A stretch of 46,673 bases of DNA, taken from positions 1 through 46,673 of the forward strand of contig CAZFTD010000004.1 of the NCBI GenBank assembly GCA_964521525.1. The letters are read 5' to 3'. The notes under the pieces were generated by a model, which saw only the letters and a list, made by a program, of their open reading frames with translations, was not told the DNA's origin and did not search any database. Positions 9,501 to 16,370 of the stretch are shown in pieces. The translations under genes were made by a program, and so were the position numbers. This DNA comes from CALEUX01 sp964521525. GTDB taxonomy: Bacteria; Bacteroidota; Bacteroidia; Bacteroidales; Marinilabiliaceae. The stretch's first letter is position 1. The number at the start of each line of letters is the position of its first letter.

Positions 9501-9957
9501 GATAAATGGTATAAGCGCCGATGATATTCGTCAATTTGAACAGGACGGAAGTTATATTGTTAAGGTGCAGGAACAAGAAGTTGTTTTGGTGCCCGAAGAT
9601 GTTGAAATCATTAGCGAGGACATTCCCGGTTGGCTGGTGGCCAATGAGGGACGGCTGACCGTAGCCTTGGATATTACTGTTACCGAAGAACTGCGCCAGG
9701 AAGGAATTGCACGTGAATTAATTAACCGGATTCAGAATTTAAGAAAAGATTCCGGTTTTGATGTGACCGATAAAATAAGCCTGACTGTTGAGCGCCATGA
9801 GGCCATTAACAGCGCTGTTGAAAAGCACAAAGCTTACATCGGATCCCAGACTCTTGCCCAAGAGGTAATACTTGTTGAAAACTGTAACGATTCAAAGGCT
9901 GTAATCGTAGAAATTGATGATGAGATTACAACCCGCATCGCCATTGAAAAATTATAA
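6529..9957 (+). CDS. ileS: isoleucyl-tRNA synthetase, type-2 (eukaryote-like)
   Basis: Class-I aminoacyl-tRNA synthetase charging tRNA-Ile, 1142 residues from ATG 6529 (MSNKFPEYKGL). The adenylate site carries PSANGMPGIHH: the usual HxGH signature is replaced by G57-I-H-H60. The KMSKS loop is K687-MSKR. The CP1 editing domain shows WTTTPWTLPSN around 238-248, and WFDSGAMPY and WFFTLHALSTM follow. No C-terminal zinc-knuckle cysteine cluster is visible, which agrees with the type-2 form. It heads a gene series with the DksA-like gene (32 bases downstream) and lspA. Type-2 IleRS proteins are associated with mupirocin tolerance. Confidence 0.97.
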   Translation: MSNKFPEYKGLDLSKVNKTVLKEWEQNDTFKESLRQREGHPSYVFYEGPPSANGMPGIHHVVSRAIKDIFCRFKTQQGYQVHRKAGWDTHGLPVELGVEKALGITKEDIGKSISVADYNKACRKDVMKYTDMWEDLTHKMGYWVDMHDPYITYDNRYIETLWWMLKQLYSKGLLYKGYTIQPYSPAAGTGLSTHELNQPGCYRDVKDTTCIAQFEVVKNDKSTFLFADGTDSVFFLAWTTTPWTLPSNTALAVGPKINYVKVKTYNPYTFLPVTVILAKDLLGSLFNEKNAEIDFNAYVAGDKKIPFKVIAEYTGEQLSGVGYEQLIPWIKPQGDAFRVITGDFVTTEDGTGIVHIAPTFGADDDRVAKASGIAPLTLIDREGKRQPMVDRTGKFFLIKDLDPDFVRNHVNIDLYGEFAGRFVKNAYDPKLTDDDTSLDVDLAVMLKKENKAFKVEKHVHNYPHCWRTDKPVLYYPLDSWFIKTTAVRERMIELNNTINWKPESTGTGRFGKWLENLVDWNLSRSRYWGTPLPIWRTEDGVYEKCIGSLDELMAEINQSMAAGVMKKNPYEGFKVGDFSKENYEKADLHRPYVDDIVLVSPDGKPMYREPDLIDVWFDSGAMPYAQMHYPFENKENLPFPADFIAEGVDQTRGWFFTLHALSTMLFDSVAFKNIISNGLVLDKNGNKMSKRLGNSVDPFDVIEKHGSDPLRWYMITNSQPWDNLKFDISGVDEVKRKFFGTLYNTYSFFALYANVDGFTGKEPEVPVEKRPEIDRWIISLLNSLIKEVITSYENYEPTKAGRAIQDFVTENLSNWYVRLNRKRFWGGEFNDDKMAAYQTLYQCLETVALLGAPIAPFYMDRLFTDLNHISGRNQLSSVHLTLMPNWNETLINRALEERMAYAQQISSMILALRRKVAIKVRQPLQKIMVPVLNAQFEEQLEAVKDLILAEVNVKELEYLKDSSGVLVKKIKPNFKSLGPKYSKLMKDLSAVINGISADDIRQFEQDGSYIVKVQEQEVVLVPEDVEIISEDIPGWLVANEGRLTVALDITVTEELRQEGIARELINRIQNLRKDSGFDVTDKISLTVERHEAINSAVEKHKAYIGSQTLAQEVILVENCNDSKAVIVEIDDEITTRIAIEKL

Positions 9958-9989
9958 AGGAAAAATTGACTTTATTAAATACCCAGAGT

Positions 9990-10367
9990 ATGAGCGAAAG
10001 AACCAGATATTCGGAAGAAGAACTTCAGGAATTCAAAGAAATAATCCTGAAAAAGCTTGATAAAGCGAAAAAGGATTATGAATTGCTGAAAAATACCATA
10101 ACCCTTGAAGATGGTAATGACACACAGGATACATCGCCAACATTTAAGGTTTTGGAAGAAGGTGCTGCCGTACTTTCAAAAGAAGAAGCCGGGAAACTGG
10201 CGCAACGCCAGCAAAAGTTTATTCAGCATTTGCAGGCCGCGCTTGTTCGCATCGAAAACAAAACATATGGCGTTTGCAGGGAAACCGGAAAACTGATACC
10301 TAAAGAAAGGCTTAGGGCGGTACCGCATGCTACCTTGAGTATTGATGCAAAGAATAATCAGAAATAA
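9990..10367 (+). CDS. TraR/DksA family RNA-polymerase-associated protein
   Basis: A 125-residue protein from ATG 9990 (MSERTRYSEEELQ), with a long charged coiled coil followed by the DksA-type C-terminal fold (YGVCRETGKLIPKERLRAVPHA). DksA binds the RNA polymerase secondary channel and modulates initiation with ppGpp. Only one of the four zinc-finger cysteines remains (GVC), the others being replaced, so the fold must be held without zinc. It lies 32 bases after ileS and upstream of lspA, a recurrent arrangement in Bacteroidota. The in-frame TTG at 9966 is not preferred as a start. Confidence 0.85.
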   Translation: MSERTRYSEEELQEFKEIILKKLDKAKKDYELLKNTITLEDGNDTQDTSPTFKVLEEGAAVLSKEEAGKLAQRQQKFIQHLQAALVRIENKTYGVCRETGKLIPKERLRAVPHATLSIDAKNNQK

Positions 10368-10411
10368 GCAGGATTGGCAAACCTTTTGTTTGTTATTCTG
10401 ACAGATAACTA

Positions 10412-10454
10412 AGGGCGACCTGAGTATCTTTGGTGCTTTTGTCGCCCTGTTTTT
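10412..10454 (+). terminator. intrinsic terminator or attenuator between the DksA-like gene and lspA
   Basis: AGGGCGAC (10412-10419) pairs perfectly with GTCGCCCT (10441-10448), with a 21-base loop, and G plus six T follow. The U-tract lies immediately before lspA, whose ATG is at 10469. It should stop or dampen ileS transcription before lspA. The long loop lowers confidence. Confidence 0.5.
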
Positions 10455-10468
10455 TAATAAATTGTAAT

Positions 10469-11095
10469 ATGAGCAACCTGAAAAAGTCATTGTTAATAAT
10501 TGGTGTCATTTTGTTGATTGACCAAACACTTAAGTTTTGGATTAAAACCAATATGATGCTGGGTGAAGAGTATAGAGTTTTTGGAAACTGGTTCATCATA
10601 CATTTTGTGGAAAACAACGGCATGGCCTTTGGTTGGGAAATTGCCGGGGAGTTTGGAAAAATGTTTCTGAGTATTTTCAGAATTATTGCTGTTACCGGGA
10701 TTGCCGTTTATTTGTACCGGCTTACAAAAAAAGAAAATACCCCTGTGGGCTTAATCATCAGTGTTAGTATGGTTTTAGCCGGAGCGTTGGGAAACATTAT
10801 TGACAGTGCTTTTTATGGTATGTTGTTTAATGAGAGTTATTTACAGGTTGCCAGTTTTCTACCACCCGAAGGCGGTTACGCCTCCTTTCTGCATGGTAAA
10901 GTAGTTGATATGTTCTATTTTCCTATTATTGAGGGCAATTATCCTCAATGGTTCCCTTTTGTTGGTGGTAAAAGTTTCATATTTTTCAGGCCTGTTTTTA
11001 ATGTAGCCGATTCTTCTATTACCCTTGGTATTCTGAGTATACTGATTTTTCAAAAACGTTTCTTCAAGGAAGAATTGTCGGCAGAAAGTAAGTAG
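10469..11095 (+). CDS. lspA: lipoprotein signal peptidase (signal peptidase II)
   Basis: A 208-residue inner-membrane aspartyl protease that removes signal peptides from diacylglyceryl-modified prolipoproteins. There are four hydrophobic segments. The catalytic aspartates are D112 (GALGNIID) and D181 (FNVADSSI), and the ENNGMAFG block is present. The stretch between them is extended (HGKVVDMFYFPIIEGNYPQW), as is usual in Bacteroidota. I chose ATG 10469 (MSNLKKS); the longer TTG start at 10430 would begin inside the terminator stem region. Bacterial lipoproteins in this window, such as the M3 peptidase at 25494-27605, would be its substrates. Confidence 0.95.
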   Translation: MSNLKKSLLIIGVILLIDQTLKFWIKTNMMLGEEYRVFGNWFIIHFVENNGMAFGWEIAGEFGKMFLSIFRIIAVTGIAVYLYRLTKKENTPVGLIISVSMVLAGALGNIIDSAFYGMLFNESYLQVASFLPPEGGYASFLHGKVVDMFYFPIIEGNYPQWFPFVGGKSFIFFRPVFNVADSSITLGILSILIFQKRFFKEELSAESK

Positions 11096-11150
11096 TCAGT
11101 AGTCAGTAGTTCAAAGTTATATAGCCCGCAGTTTTGTAGTTCCTGAGATT
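11092..11150. repeat. short heptamer-phased tract (GTAGTCA words)
   Basis: AGTAGTC AGTAGTC AGTAGTT CAAAGTT follow the lspA stop with a 7-base step. Part of the same intergenic word system, in a short form. Confidence 0.5.
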
Positions 11151-11229
11151 TAATTCAAGATTTAAGGATACTGAATAAAATACTCATACCGGAATTATAG
11201 GACTATCAACTAATAAACTGTTTGGTAAT

Positions 11230-13362
11230 TTACTTCTTTTTACTTTTTAGTTCCGGATATTCTATACGGGCGTGATATATACTTTTAAGTTTTTGCTTAA
11301 ATACTTCTTTTACTTCAGTAATCTCTTTAAAAGTGATTGGTGCGTTAATAAACTGGTTTTCTGCTATCTGGTCGTTAATTATGTTTTCCACCAATCGGTC
11401 AATTTCGTCATCACTATAGGTTTTTAAGCTCTTAGATGCTGCTTCAACCGAGTCGGCCATCATAAGAACTGCGGTTTCTTTGGTAAATGGAGTAGGGCCG
11501 GGATAGGAGAAAAGGCTGACATCAGGCAAATCATTTGGGTGCTCATTTACATAAGAATTATAGAAAAACTTGGTTTTCATGGTTCCCTGATGAGTTCTGA
11601 TAAAGTCAATAATTTGTTCAGGAATTTTCTCTTTTTGGGCCATTTTAACGCCACTTTCAATATGGTGGATTACAATTTGGGCACTCTCCTCGAAAGGCAT
11701 TTTATGGTGAGGATTTAGCGTTCCTGCCTGATTTTCGGTAAAAAACAGCGGGGAACTTATTTTCCCAATGTCGTGGTACATGGCACCAGCTCTCACCAAA
11801 AGCGGATTGCCTCCAATTTTATAAACAGCCTCTTGAGCCAGATTTCCAACCTGAATGGAATGTTGAAAAGTTCCCGGGGCTTTCTCCGAGAGTTTTCGCA
11901 ATAAGGGGTGATTGGTATCGGCAAGTTCTACCAGAGTAACATCCGATAAAAATCCAAAGAGCTTTTCAAAAACCCATATTAGGGGGTAAACCAACAGCAA
12001 AAAACCGCCGTTAACCACAAACCATCCGTATCGTTGGTAATTAATGCCGCTTAAAGCCCCTTCCTGCCAAAGTGCCAGTCCTGTGTAAAACAAACAGTAA
12101 GTGAGAATGATAAAAATGGCAGCCCTGACCAATTGCGAACGCCTTACCATGCGGAATAAGCTGAACATAGCAGTTAATCCGGCCGGAACCTGCATAACAG
12201 TAAATTCAAAACTGTTTGACGAGAAAAATGCTGATAGTAAAATGGTTACCACATGAAGAAAAAATGCCAAACGGGAATCGAAAAATATCCTCACTATAAT
12301 GGGTAAAATGGCAAATGGTATAATATAAATAGGAAACAAAGCGTTTCGCGATAGCCGCGCCAAAACCACCATCGAAACCACCATCAGTAATAAAAACAGG
12401 ACTGATGATAAACTGTTGTAAACATCTTTTCTAAAATAATACATAAACAGTAAAATGAGCACAAAAAATAGCGCTACAATAACTACTTGTCCGGCAAGAA
12501 TATATGTTCTGCTATCGCCCCGACCAAGGCTGTTTTCATATTCCGATTTTAACGAATCCAGAATTTTAGCCGTTTGTTCGTTAATAATTTCTCCGGTATC
12601 AATAATTCGCTGTCCTGATATAACTATGCCACTGGTCAGGCTCATGTTTCTCAATAATGTTTGTTTTTCCTGCTCAGTACGATCGGGTTCAAAAACAATG
12701 TTGGCTTCAAGGTAACGGTTTAGTTGTAAATCGCTGATAAGGTTGTCAATTTCAGTTTGTTTAATGGGTGTTCTGGCGGCAATGTATTGGTAAATACGGT
12801 TTGCTAATTTTCGGTATGCCGACTGGTAATTCAGAAACTCAGAAATTTCGTAGGGTTCGGCAAAGTTTCCACGAGCCACCATTATTATCGATGAAGCCTG
12901 AATCTCTGCCATATTTTCAGGCAGAGTGATTAACCCTTGTTGATATATTTGATGCAGCATGGATTCGGTTTCGTTTTTAATGCCTCTGATTATGGCATTT
13001 GAAGGATGTTCACCAGAACCGGATTTAAGAAATGGATATTTATCAATACGCTCAATAATATCTTGGATAAACTCATCGTTAAATCTGGTAATAACGGTAT
13101 TTTCAAGCGTGGTGTCGATACTAAAATAGGGTTTAAAATTTACCAGAAGGTTCTCACGTTCACTTTTAAGTTCGGCTTGACTTTTGTATATAGGAAAATC
13201 AAAAGGTGCAATAAGGGTGGCATGTCGCCATGGTTTTCCATGTTCGTATTCGTAACGGAATTTTCCCTGACGTGGGAAAATATACACAACCAACAGAACA
13301 GCAGCTGAAAATAAAAGTATGCGATAGATAGCTTTGGAATATTTTTTTAATGTTTCGGTCAT
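11230..13362 (-). CDS. 7TM-HD family phosphodiesterase (PgpH-like, probable c-di-AMP hydrolase)
   Basis: A 710-residue membrane protein. An N-terminal membrane anchor (about 13-30) precedes a large extracytoplasmic domain (about 45-280, 7TMR-HDED type). A bundle of about seven helices follows (about 285-480), then a cytoplasmic HD domain (about 500-690). The HD metal motif is visible as H530-D531 in AMYHDIGK, preceded by TFQHSIQVGNLA and followed by HHIESGVKMA and IRTHQGTMK. In PgpH this architecture hydrolyses cyclic di-AMP. Assignment to c-di-AMP here is by family. The gene stands alone on the minus strand, facing lspA tail to tail. Confidence 0.88.
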   Translation of the reverse strand: MTETLKKYSKAIYRILLFSAAVLLVVYIFPRQGKFRYEYEHGKPWRHATLIAPFDFPIYKSQAELKSERENLLVNFKPYFSIDTTLENTVITRFNDEFIQDIIERIDKYPFLKSGSGEHPSNAIIRGIKNETESMLHQIYQQGLITLPENMAEIQASSIIMVARGNFAEPYEISEFLNYQSAYRKLANRIYQYIAARTPIKQTEIDNLISDLQLNRYLEANIVFEPDRTEQEKQTLLRNMSLTSGIVISGQRIIDTGEIINEQTAKILDSLKSEYENSLGRGDSRTYILAGQVVIVALFFVLILLFMYYFRKDVYNSLSSVLFLLLMVVSMVVLARLSRNALFPIYIIPFAILPIIVRIFFDSRLAFFLHVVTILLSAFFSSNSFEFTVMQVPAGLTAMFSLFRMVRRSQLVRAAIFIILTYCLFYTGLALWQEGALSGINYQRYGWFVVNGGFLLLVYPLIWVFEKLFGFLSDVTLVELADTNHPLLRKLSEKAPGTFQHSIQVGNLAQEAVYKIGGNPLLVRAGAMYHDIGKISSPLFFTENQAGTLNPHHKMPFEESAQIVIHHIESGVKMAQKEKIPEQIIDFIRTHQGTMKTKFFYNSYVNEHPNDLPDVSLFSYPGPTPFTKETAVLMMADSVEAASKSLKTYSDDEIDRLVENIINDQIAENQFINAPITFKEITEVKEVFKQKLKSIYHARIEYPELKSKKK

Positions 13363-13729
13363 GGTTCATGTTTTGCGTAGAATTGTTCTAAAATAAGCAA
13401 TTTATCAGTTTTTTTTGATGTTTTGCCACAAAGAATCTTGTTGACGATGGTTCAGTATTTACTTTTGTGTAAATTTAAAGAGATATTGAATAAACAGAAA
13501 TAAAGAGCGTTGGTTTTTTAACTCGAAATAGTCAGTTTAGAATTTAGATTATAGCTGTTTTTCTTTTTTCGTAATTTAAATTTGAATCATGATGTTTGAT
13601 GTAATTGATTTTTAATTAGTTTGATAATTGTATTATAATTAAAATACACATTTGTTTAAGGAGTTTCAAAGTTGAACACTTTACAAAATTTTTACCTAAC
13701 ACAAGTTTTTATTAACCAAATTTACCTGT
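13363..13729. other. AT-rich divergent intergenic region, nothing recognised
   Basis: Separates the starts of the PgpH-like gene (minus) and the NlpC/P60 gene (plus). It must carry both promoters, but no convincing paired -33/-7 boxes were found. No repeat tract, hairpin or ORF stands out. Confidence 0.5.
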
Positions 13730-14503
13730 ATGGCAGGATCGATTTCCCCTTTTGGGGCTATTGCTGTGAGGTTTGAGCCTTCTGAAAATGCAGCCTTGGA
13801 AACCCAAATTCTTTTTGGCGAAGTTTTTTATGTTACCGAGCAAATACCCGGCTGGTGTAAAGTTCGATTAGAGCATGACAATTATGAAGGTTGGATTGAT
13901 GAGAAACTTTATATACCGGCTACCGATAAGCAAATTGAATTATGGTTGACCCAACCCGGCATAATTGTACCGGTGCCCTACATTAAGCTGATACGTGAAC
14001 CTGAAAAATCAGTTCAGATATTATCTGGTGGTAGTCGTATTGTGATGAATGGCGATGACCGTAACAGTTTTGTTATTGGAAAACAGGAGTTTTATCTGCA
14101 GGGTATCATCAATGAACGAAAACCTAATCTTGAAGAGGTGGCCAAAGGCTTTTTAAATACGCCTTATTTGTGGGGAGGACGTACTTTTTTTGGCATTGAT
14201 TGTTCGGGTTTAACACAGGTAGTTTTTAAAATTATGGGGAAAAACCTGCCGCGCAATGCTTCGCAACAAATTGATTGTGGTCATATGGTTAGCTTTGTGG
14301 AAGAAGCGCGTGCCGGCGATTTGGCATTTTTCGATAATCCGGAGGGTGATATTACTCATGTTGGCATTTGTCTGGGGCAGGGGCGAATTATACATGCCAG
14401 CGGCGAAGTTCGTATGGATCATTTAGATCATCAGGGTATTTACAACCGTTCGTTACAAAAATATACGCATCATTTGCGAGTTATTAAGCGTGTTATTGAG
14501 TAA
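13730..14503 (+). CDS. C40 family peptidase (NlpC/P60) with SH3-like N-terminus
   Basis: A 257-residue cysteine peptidase of the NlpC/P60 family, expected to cleave D-Glu to diamino-acid bonds in peptidoglycan peptides. The N-terminal 130 residues look like two bacterial SH3 modules (VRFEPSENAALETQILFGE, then GWCKVRL and GWIDEKLY). The catalytic Cys is C158 in DCSGL, with H210 in DITHVGIC and H222 in RIIHASG. No signal peptide is evident, so it may act on recycled muropeptides in the cytoplasm, as YkfC-like enzymes do. The NUDIX gene starts 7 bases after its stop, so the two are co-transcribed. Confidence 0.88.
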   Translation: MAGSISPFGAIAVRFEPSENAALETQILFGEVFYVTEQIPGWCKVRLEHDNYEGWIDEKLYIPATDKQIELWLTQPGIIVPVPYIKLIREPEKSVQILSGGSRIVMNGDDRNSFVIGKQEFYLQGIINERKPNLEEVAKGFLNTPYLWGGRTFFGIDCSGLTQVVFKIMGKNLPRNASQQIDCGHMVSFVEEARAGDLAFFDNPEGDITHVGICLGQGRIIHASGEVRMDHLDHQGIYNRSLQKYTHHLRVIKRVIE

Positions 14504-14510
14504 ATCAATT

Positions 14511-14957
14511 ATGGCATATTGTTATCCTTATCCAAGACCAGCGGTTACAGCCGATCTTGTAGTATTTGCCAAAACAAAACGAGGACTCAAATTATTGCTT
14601 ATTAAGCGGGCCCATGATCCATATAAAGGGATGTGGGCACTTCCCGGAGGTTTTGTTGATGAAAATGAAGCTTTAGAAGATGCTGCAGCCAGAGAATTGC
14701 GCGAAGAAACCGGCCTAACCAACATAAAATTGATGCAGATTGGTGCTTTTGGTACTCCTTTTCGTGATCCTCGCGGGCATACCATCTCCATAGCTTTTAT
14801 GGCTTTTATAGACGAAGAATTGCAGGCTTTGGCAGGCGATGACGCTCAGGATGCGCAATGGTTTTATATAAGCAACCTTCCGCCACTGGCATTCGACCAT
14901 GACAATATTATTCAAAAGGCTATCAATTGGCAGGAAGCGCGTTTTGGGGTGAAATAG
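14511..14957 (+). CDS. NUDIX hydrolase
   Basis: A 148-residue pyrophosphohydrolase. The full Nudix box is visible: GGFVDENEALEDAAARELRE followed by ETGL, matching GX5EX7REUXEEXGU. The N-terminus (YPRPAVTADLVVF) and the FGTPFRDPRGH segment resemble ADP-ribose/NADH-type or MutT-like members, but the substrate is not determinable. I chose ATG 14511 because the TTG at 14490 lies inside the preceding peptidase gene. It is translationally close to that gene. Confidence 0.9.
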   Translation: MAYCYPYPRPAVTADLVVFAKTKRGLKLLLIKRAHDPYKGMWALPGGFVDENEALEDAAARELREETGLTNIKLMQIGAFGTPFRDPRGHTISIAFMAFIDEELQALAGDDAQDAQWFYISNLPPLAFDHDNIIQKAINWQEARFGVK

Positions 14958-14974
14958 AGTAAGAAAGATAGAAA

Positions 14975-15096
14975 TTATTAGTTGTGGATTTATAATCCGA
15001 AAGTTGTCAACTGTTGTTTCTTAGTTGTAAATTCTTTGCCCTAAGTCCCATGCCCTAATCCCTATGCTCTACGCCCTACGCCCTTAGCTTTCTGCC
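14975..15096. repeat. heptamer-phased tract between convergent genes (TTAGTTG then GCCCTAT words)
   Basis: TTAGTTG-type words (14980-15035) lead into TTGCCCT AAGTCCC ATGCCCT AATCCCT ATGCTCT ACGCCCT ACGCCCT (about 15036-15085) with an exact 7-base step, ending against the stop of the WbqC-family gene. Confidence 0.7.
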
Positions 15097-15097
15097 A

Positions 15098-15751
15098 TTA
15101 AATCAACGAATCTCTTAAAATTAATAACGACTCGGGGCCTTTATTAAATAATAAATCGAGCATACTGAGGTTGCCTGTAAAACCAAGTTTTTCTCCAAAA
15201 ACCTGTCGGTAAGGTATAATCCGAAAATCGTTGTCAATATTTTGTTCTTTTTTGGGATGGATAATCTCCCGGAAATCATTCAGATAATAATCGGTAGAGT
15301 GATACTCGTTGGTAAGTGAAATTTTGGTCGACAAACCTAAACAATCCAGAATTATTTGAACCGATTGCAGATTCATATCCAGAAGATATTTCCATTTCCT
15401 TTTAAATATGGCCTCAACATCCATGTCGTAATACTGGAAATAGGGTGATGCATTATACGCAGAAACTATTGATTTCCAGTGAAGTTCCTTCCATGGCGTA
15501 TCGTAGGAAACCAAAACATCTTTTGTACAGATTTTTGTACCCGATATTTTTTCAACCGGCACTGATAAGGGCATAACCCCATTGGCCCCAAGAATCAGGT
15601 ATCTGTTTCGGTAGGTTTGACGTGAATAATGACAATTCGCTTCTATAAGAGCATCAGAACCTTCAATGAGGTGCGAGAAATAGCGAATTGGTGGAAATAA
15701 AGCAGGGCCAAAAACAGGAACGCTAGTTACCGGCATCTTCTGAATCATCAT
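15098..15751 (-). CDS. WbqC family protein
   Basis: About 217 residues from ATG 15751 (MMIQKMPVTS). Other in-frame starts are 15781, 15748 and 15736; the true one is uncertain because the gene overlaps the 3' end of the upstream LapA-domain gene. WbqC-family features are visible: ALFPPIRYFSHL at the N-terminus, the YRNRYLILGANG segment, and WKELHWKSIVSAYNASPYFQY. Members occur in O-antigen and other surface-polysaccharide loci but have no firmly established reaction. Overlap with the upstream gene implies one transcript. Confidence 0.82.
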   Translation of the reverse strand: MMIQKMPVTSVPVFGPALFPPIRYFSHLIEGSDALIEANCHYSRQTYRNRYLILGANGVMPLSVPVEKISGTKICTKDVLVSYDTPWKELHWKSIVSAYNASPYFQYYDMDVEAIFKRKWKYLLDMNLQSVQIILDCLGLSTKISLTNEYHSTDYYLNDFREIIHPKKEQNIDNDFRIIPYRQVFGEKLGFTGNLSMLDLLFNKGPESLLILRDSLI

Positions 15752-16004
15752 TTTGGTTTTCAGCAGGAGCTTGGCTGTCAATAGATTTTTCAGCTTCCTT
15801 ATGTCTAATTTTCACAAAAGCAAACAATGCTCCGGCAATAAGCCCTGCCAAAAAAGTTAATGCCAATAAAATCGCCAATGATACATTAACGGTTTTAAAA
15901 ATTATAACCACCGGAATGGCGCCTGAGTTCTGAACTGAAAAAATTACCAGAATAATAGCCAGAGTTATAAAAACCCAGAATGAAATGTTGGTCGATTGCT
16001 TCAT
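15723..16004 (-). CDS. LapA-domain (DUF1049) small inner-membrane protein
   Basis: A 93-residue protein from ATG 16004 (MKQSTNISFW). Two membrane helices (about 8-28 and 40-62) flank a short QNSGAIPVVIIF loop, the layout of LapA/YciS proteins. In proteobacteria LapA works with LapB in controlling LpxC and lipopolysaccharide synthesis; the role here is inferred only. The C-terminal tail is acidic and Gln/Asn-rich (QAPAENQNDDSEDAGN). It overlaps the downstream WbqC-family gene, so both may serve envelope glycolipid assembly. The longer start at 16037 lacks family support. Confidence 0.72.
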   Translation of the reverse strand: MKQSTNISFWVFITLAIILVIFSVQNSGAIPVVIIFKTVNVSLAILLALTFLAGLIAGALFAFVKIRHKEAEKSIDSQAPAENQNDDSEDAGN

Positions 16005-16045
16005 TGTACAATTATTTAATAGGTTAATGGACTGCAAAATTGAAA

Positions 16046-16200
16046 ATTAGATATTTAGATGAAAGAAGGATAGATGAGATATTTAAGATTTTGAAGATTT
16101 CTTCGTGTATTTACAGGCCTATCCATCAGTCTATTCATCTTATCCCGATACCCGGGATTTCGTAAACTTCAAATCTTATCATCCTAATAAAATATTCAAT
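16046..16200. repeat. AGAT/ATCT heptamer tract with CCCGGGAT
   Basis: ATTAGAT ATTTAGA TGAAAGA AGGATAG ATGAGAT ATTTAAG on the left and CTATCCA TCAGTCT ATTCATC on the right, followed by ACCCGGGAT. The same parts occur at 6262-6400. Located in the leader of the LapA-domain gene and downstream of the PfkB operon. Confidence 0.55.
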
Positions 16201-16224
16201 ATAAAATTTTGACAGTTTTCAATT

Positions 16225-16358
16225 CAATGTCGTTTAGTTAAGAAAATTTATTGCTACTCCATCTACCCCTTAACCCACTGAAGGGGGAATTTTCAGGGCA
16301 TCTTGTAAAGTCCCCTTTAGGGGATTTAGGGGTAAAAGAGCTTAACTAAACGACATTG
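16225..16358. mobile_element. 134-bp MITE-like element with perfect 18-bp terminal inverted repeats
   Basis: CAATGTCGTTTAGTTAAG (16225-16242) is perfectly inverted at 16341-16358. The interior carries a GC-rich CCCCTTAACCC / TTAGGGGTA pairing and short copies of the Bacteroidota-common CCCCTTTAGGGGATTTAGGGG motif. It is non-coding, inserted 12 bases after the PfkB stop codon. Flanks read TTTTCAATT and TTTTTAATT, only an imperfect duplication. It could have been mobilised by a transposase elsewhere in the genome, and its hairpin may terminate the operon. Confidence 0.7.
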
Positions 16359-16370
16359 GTTTTTAATTGT

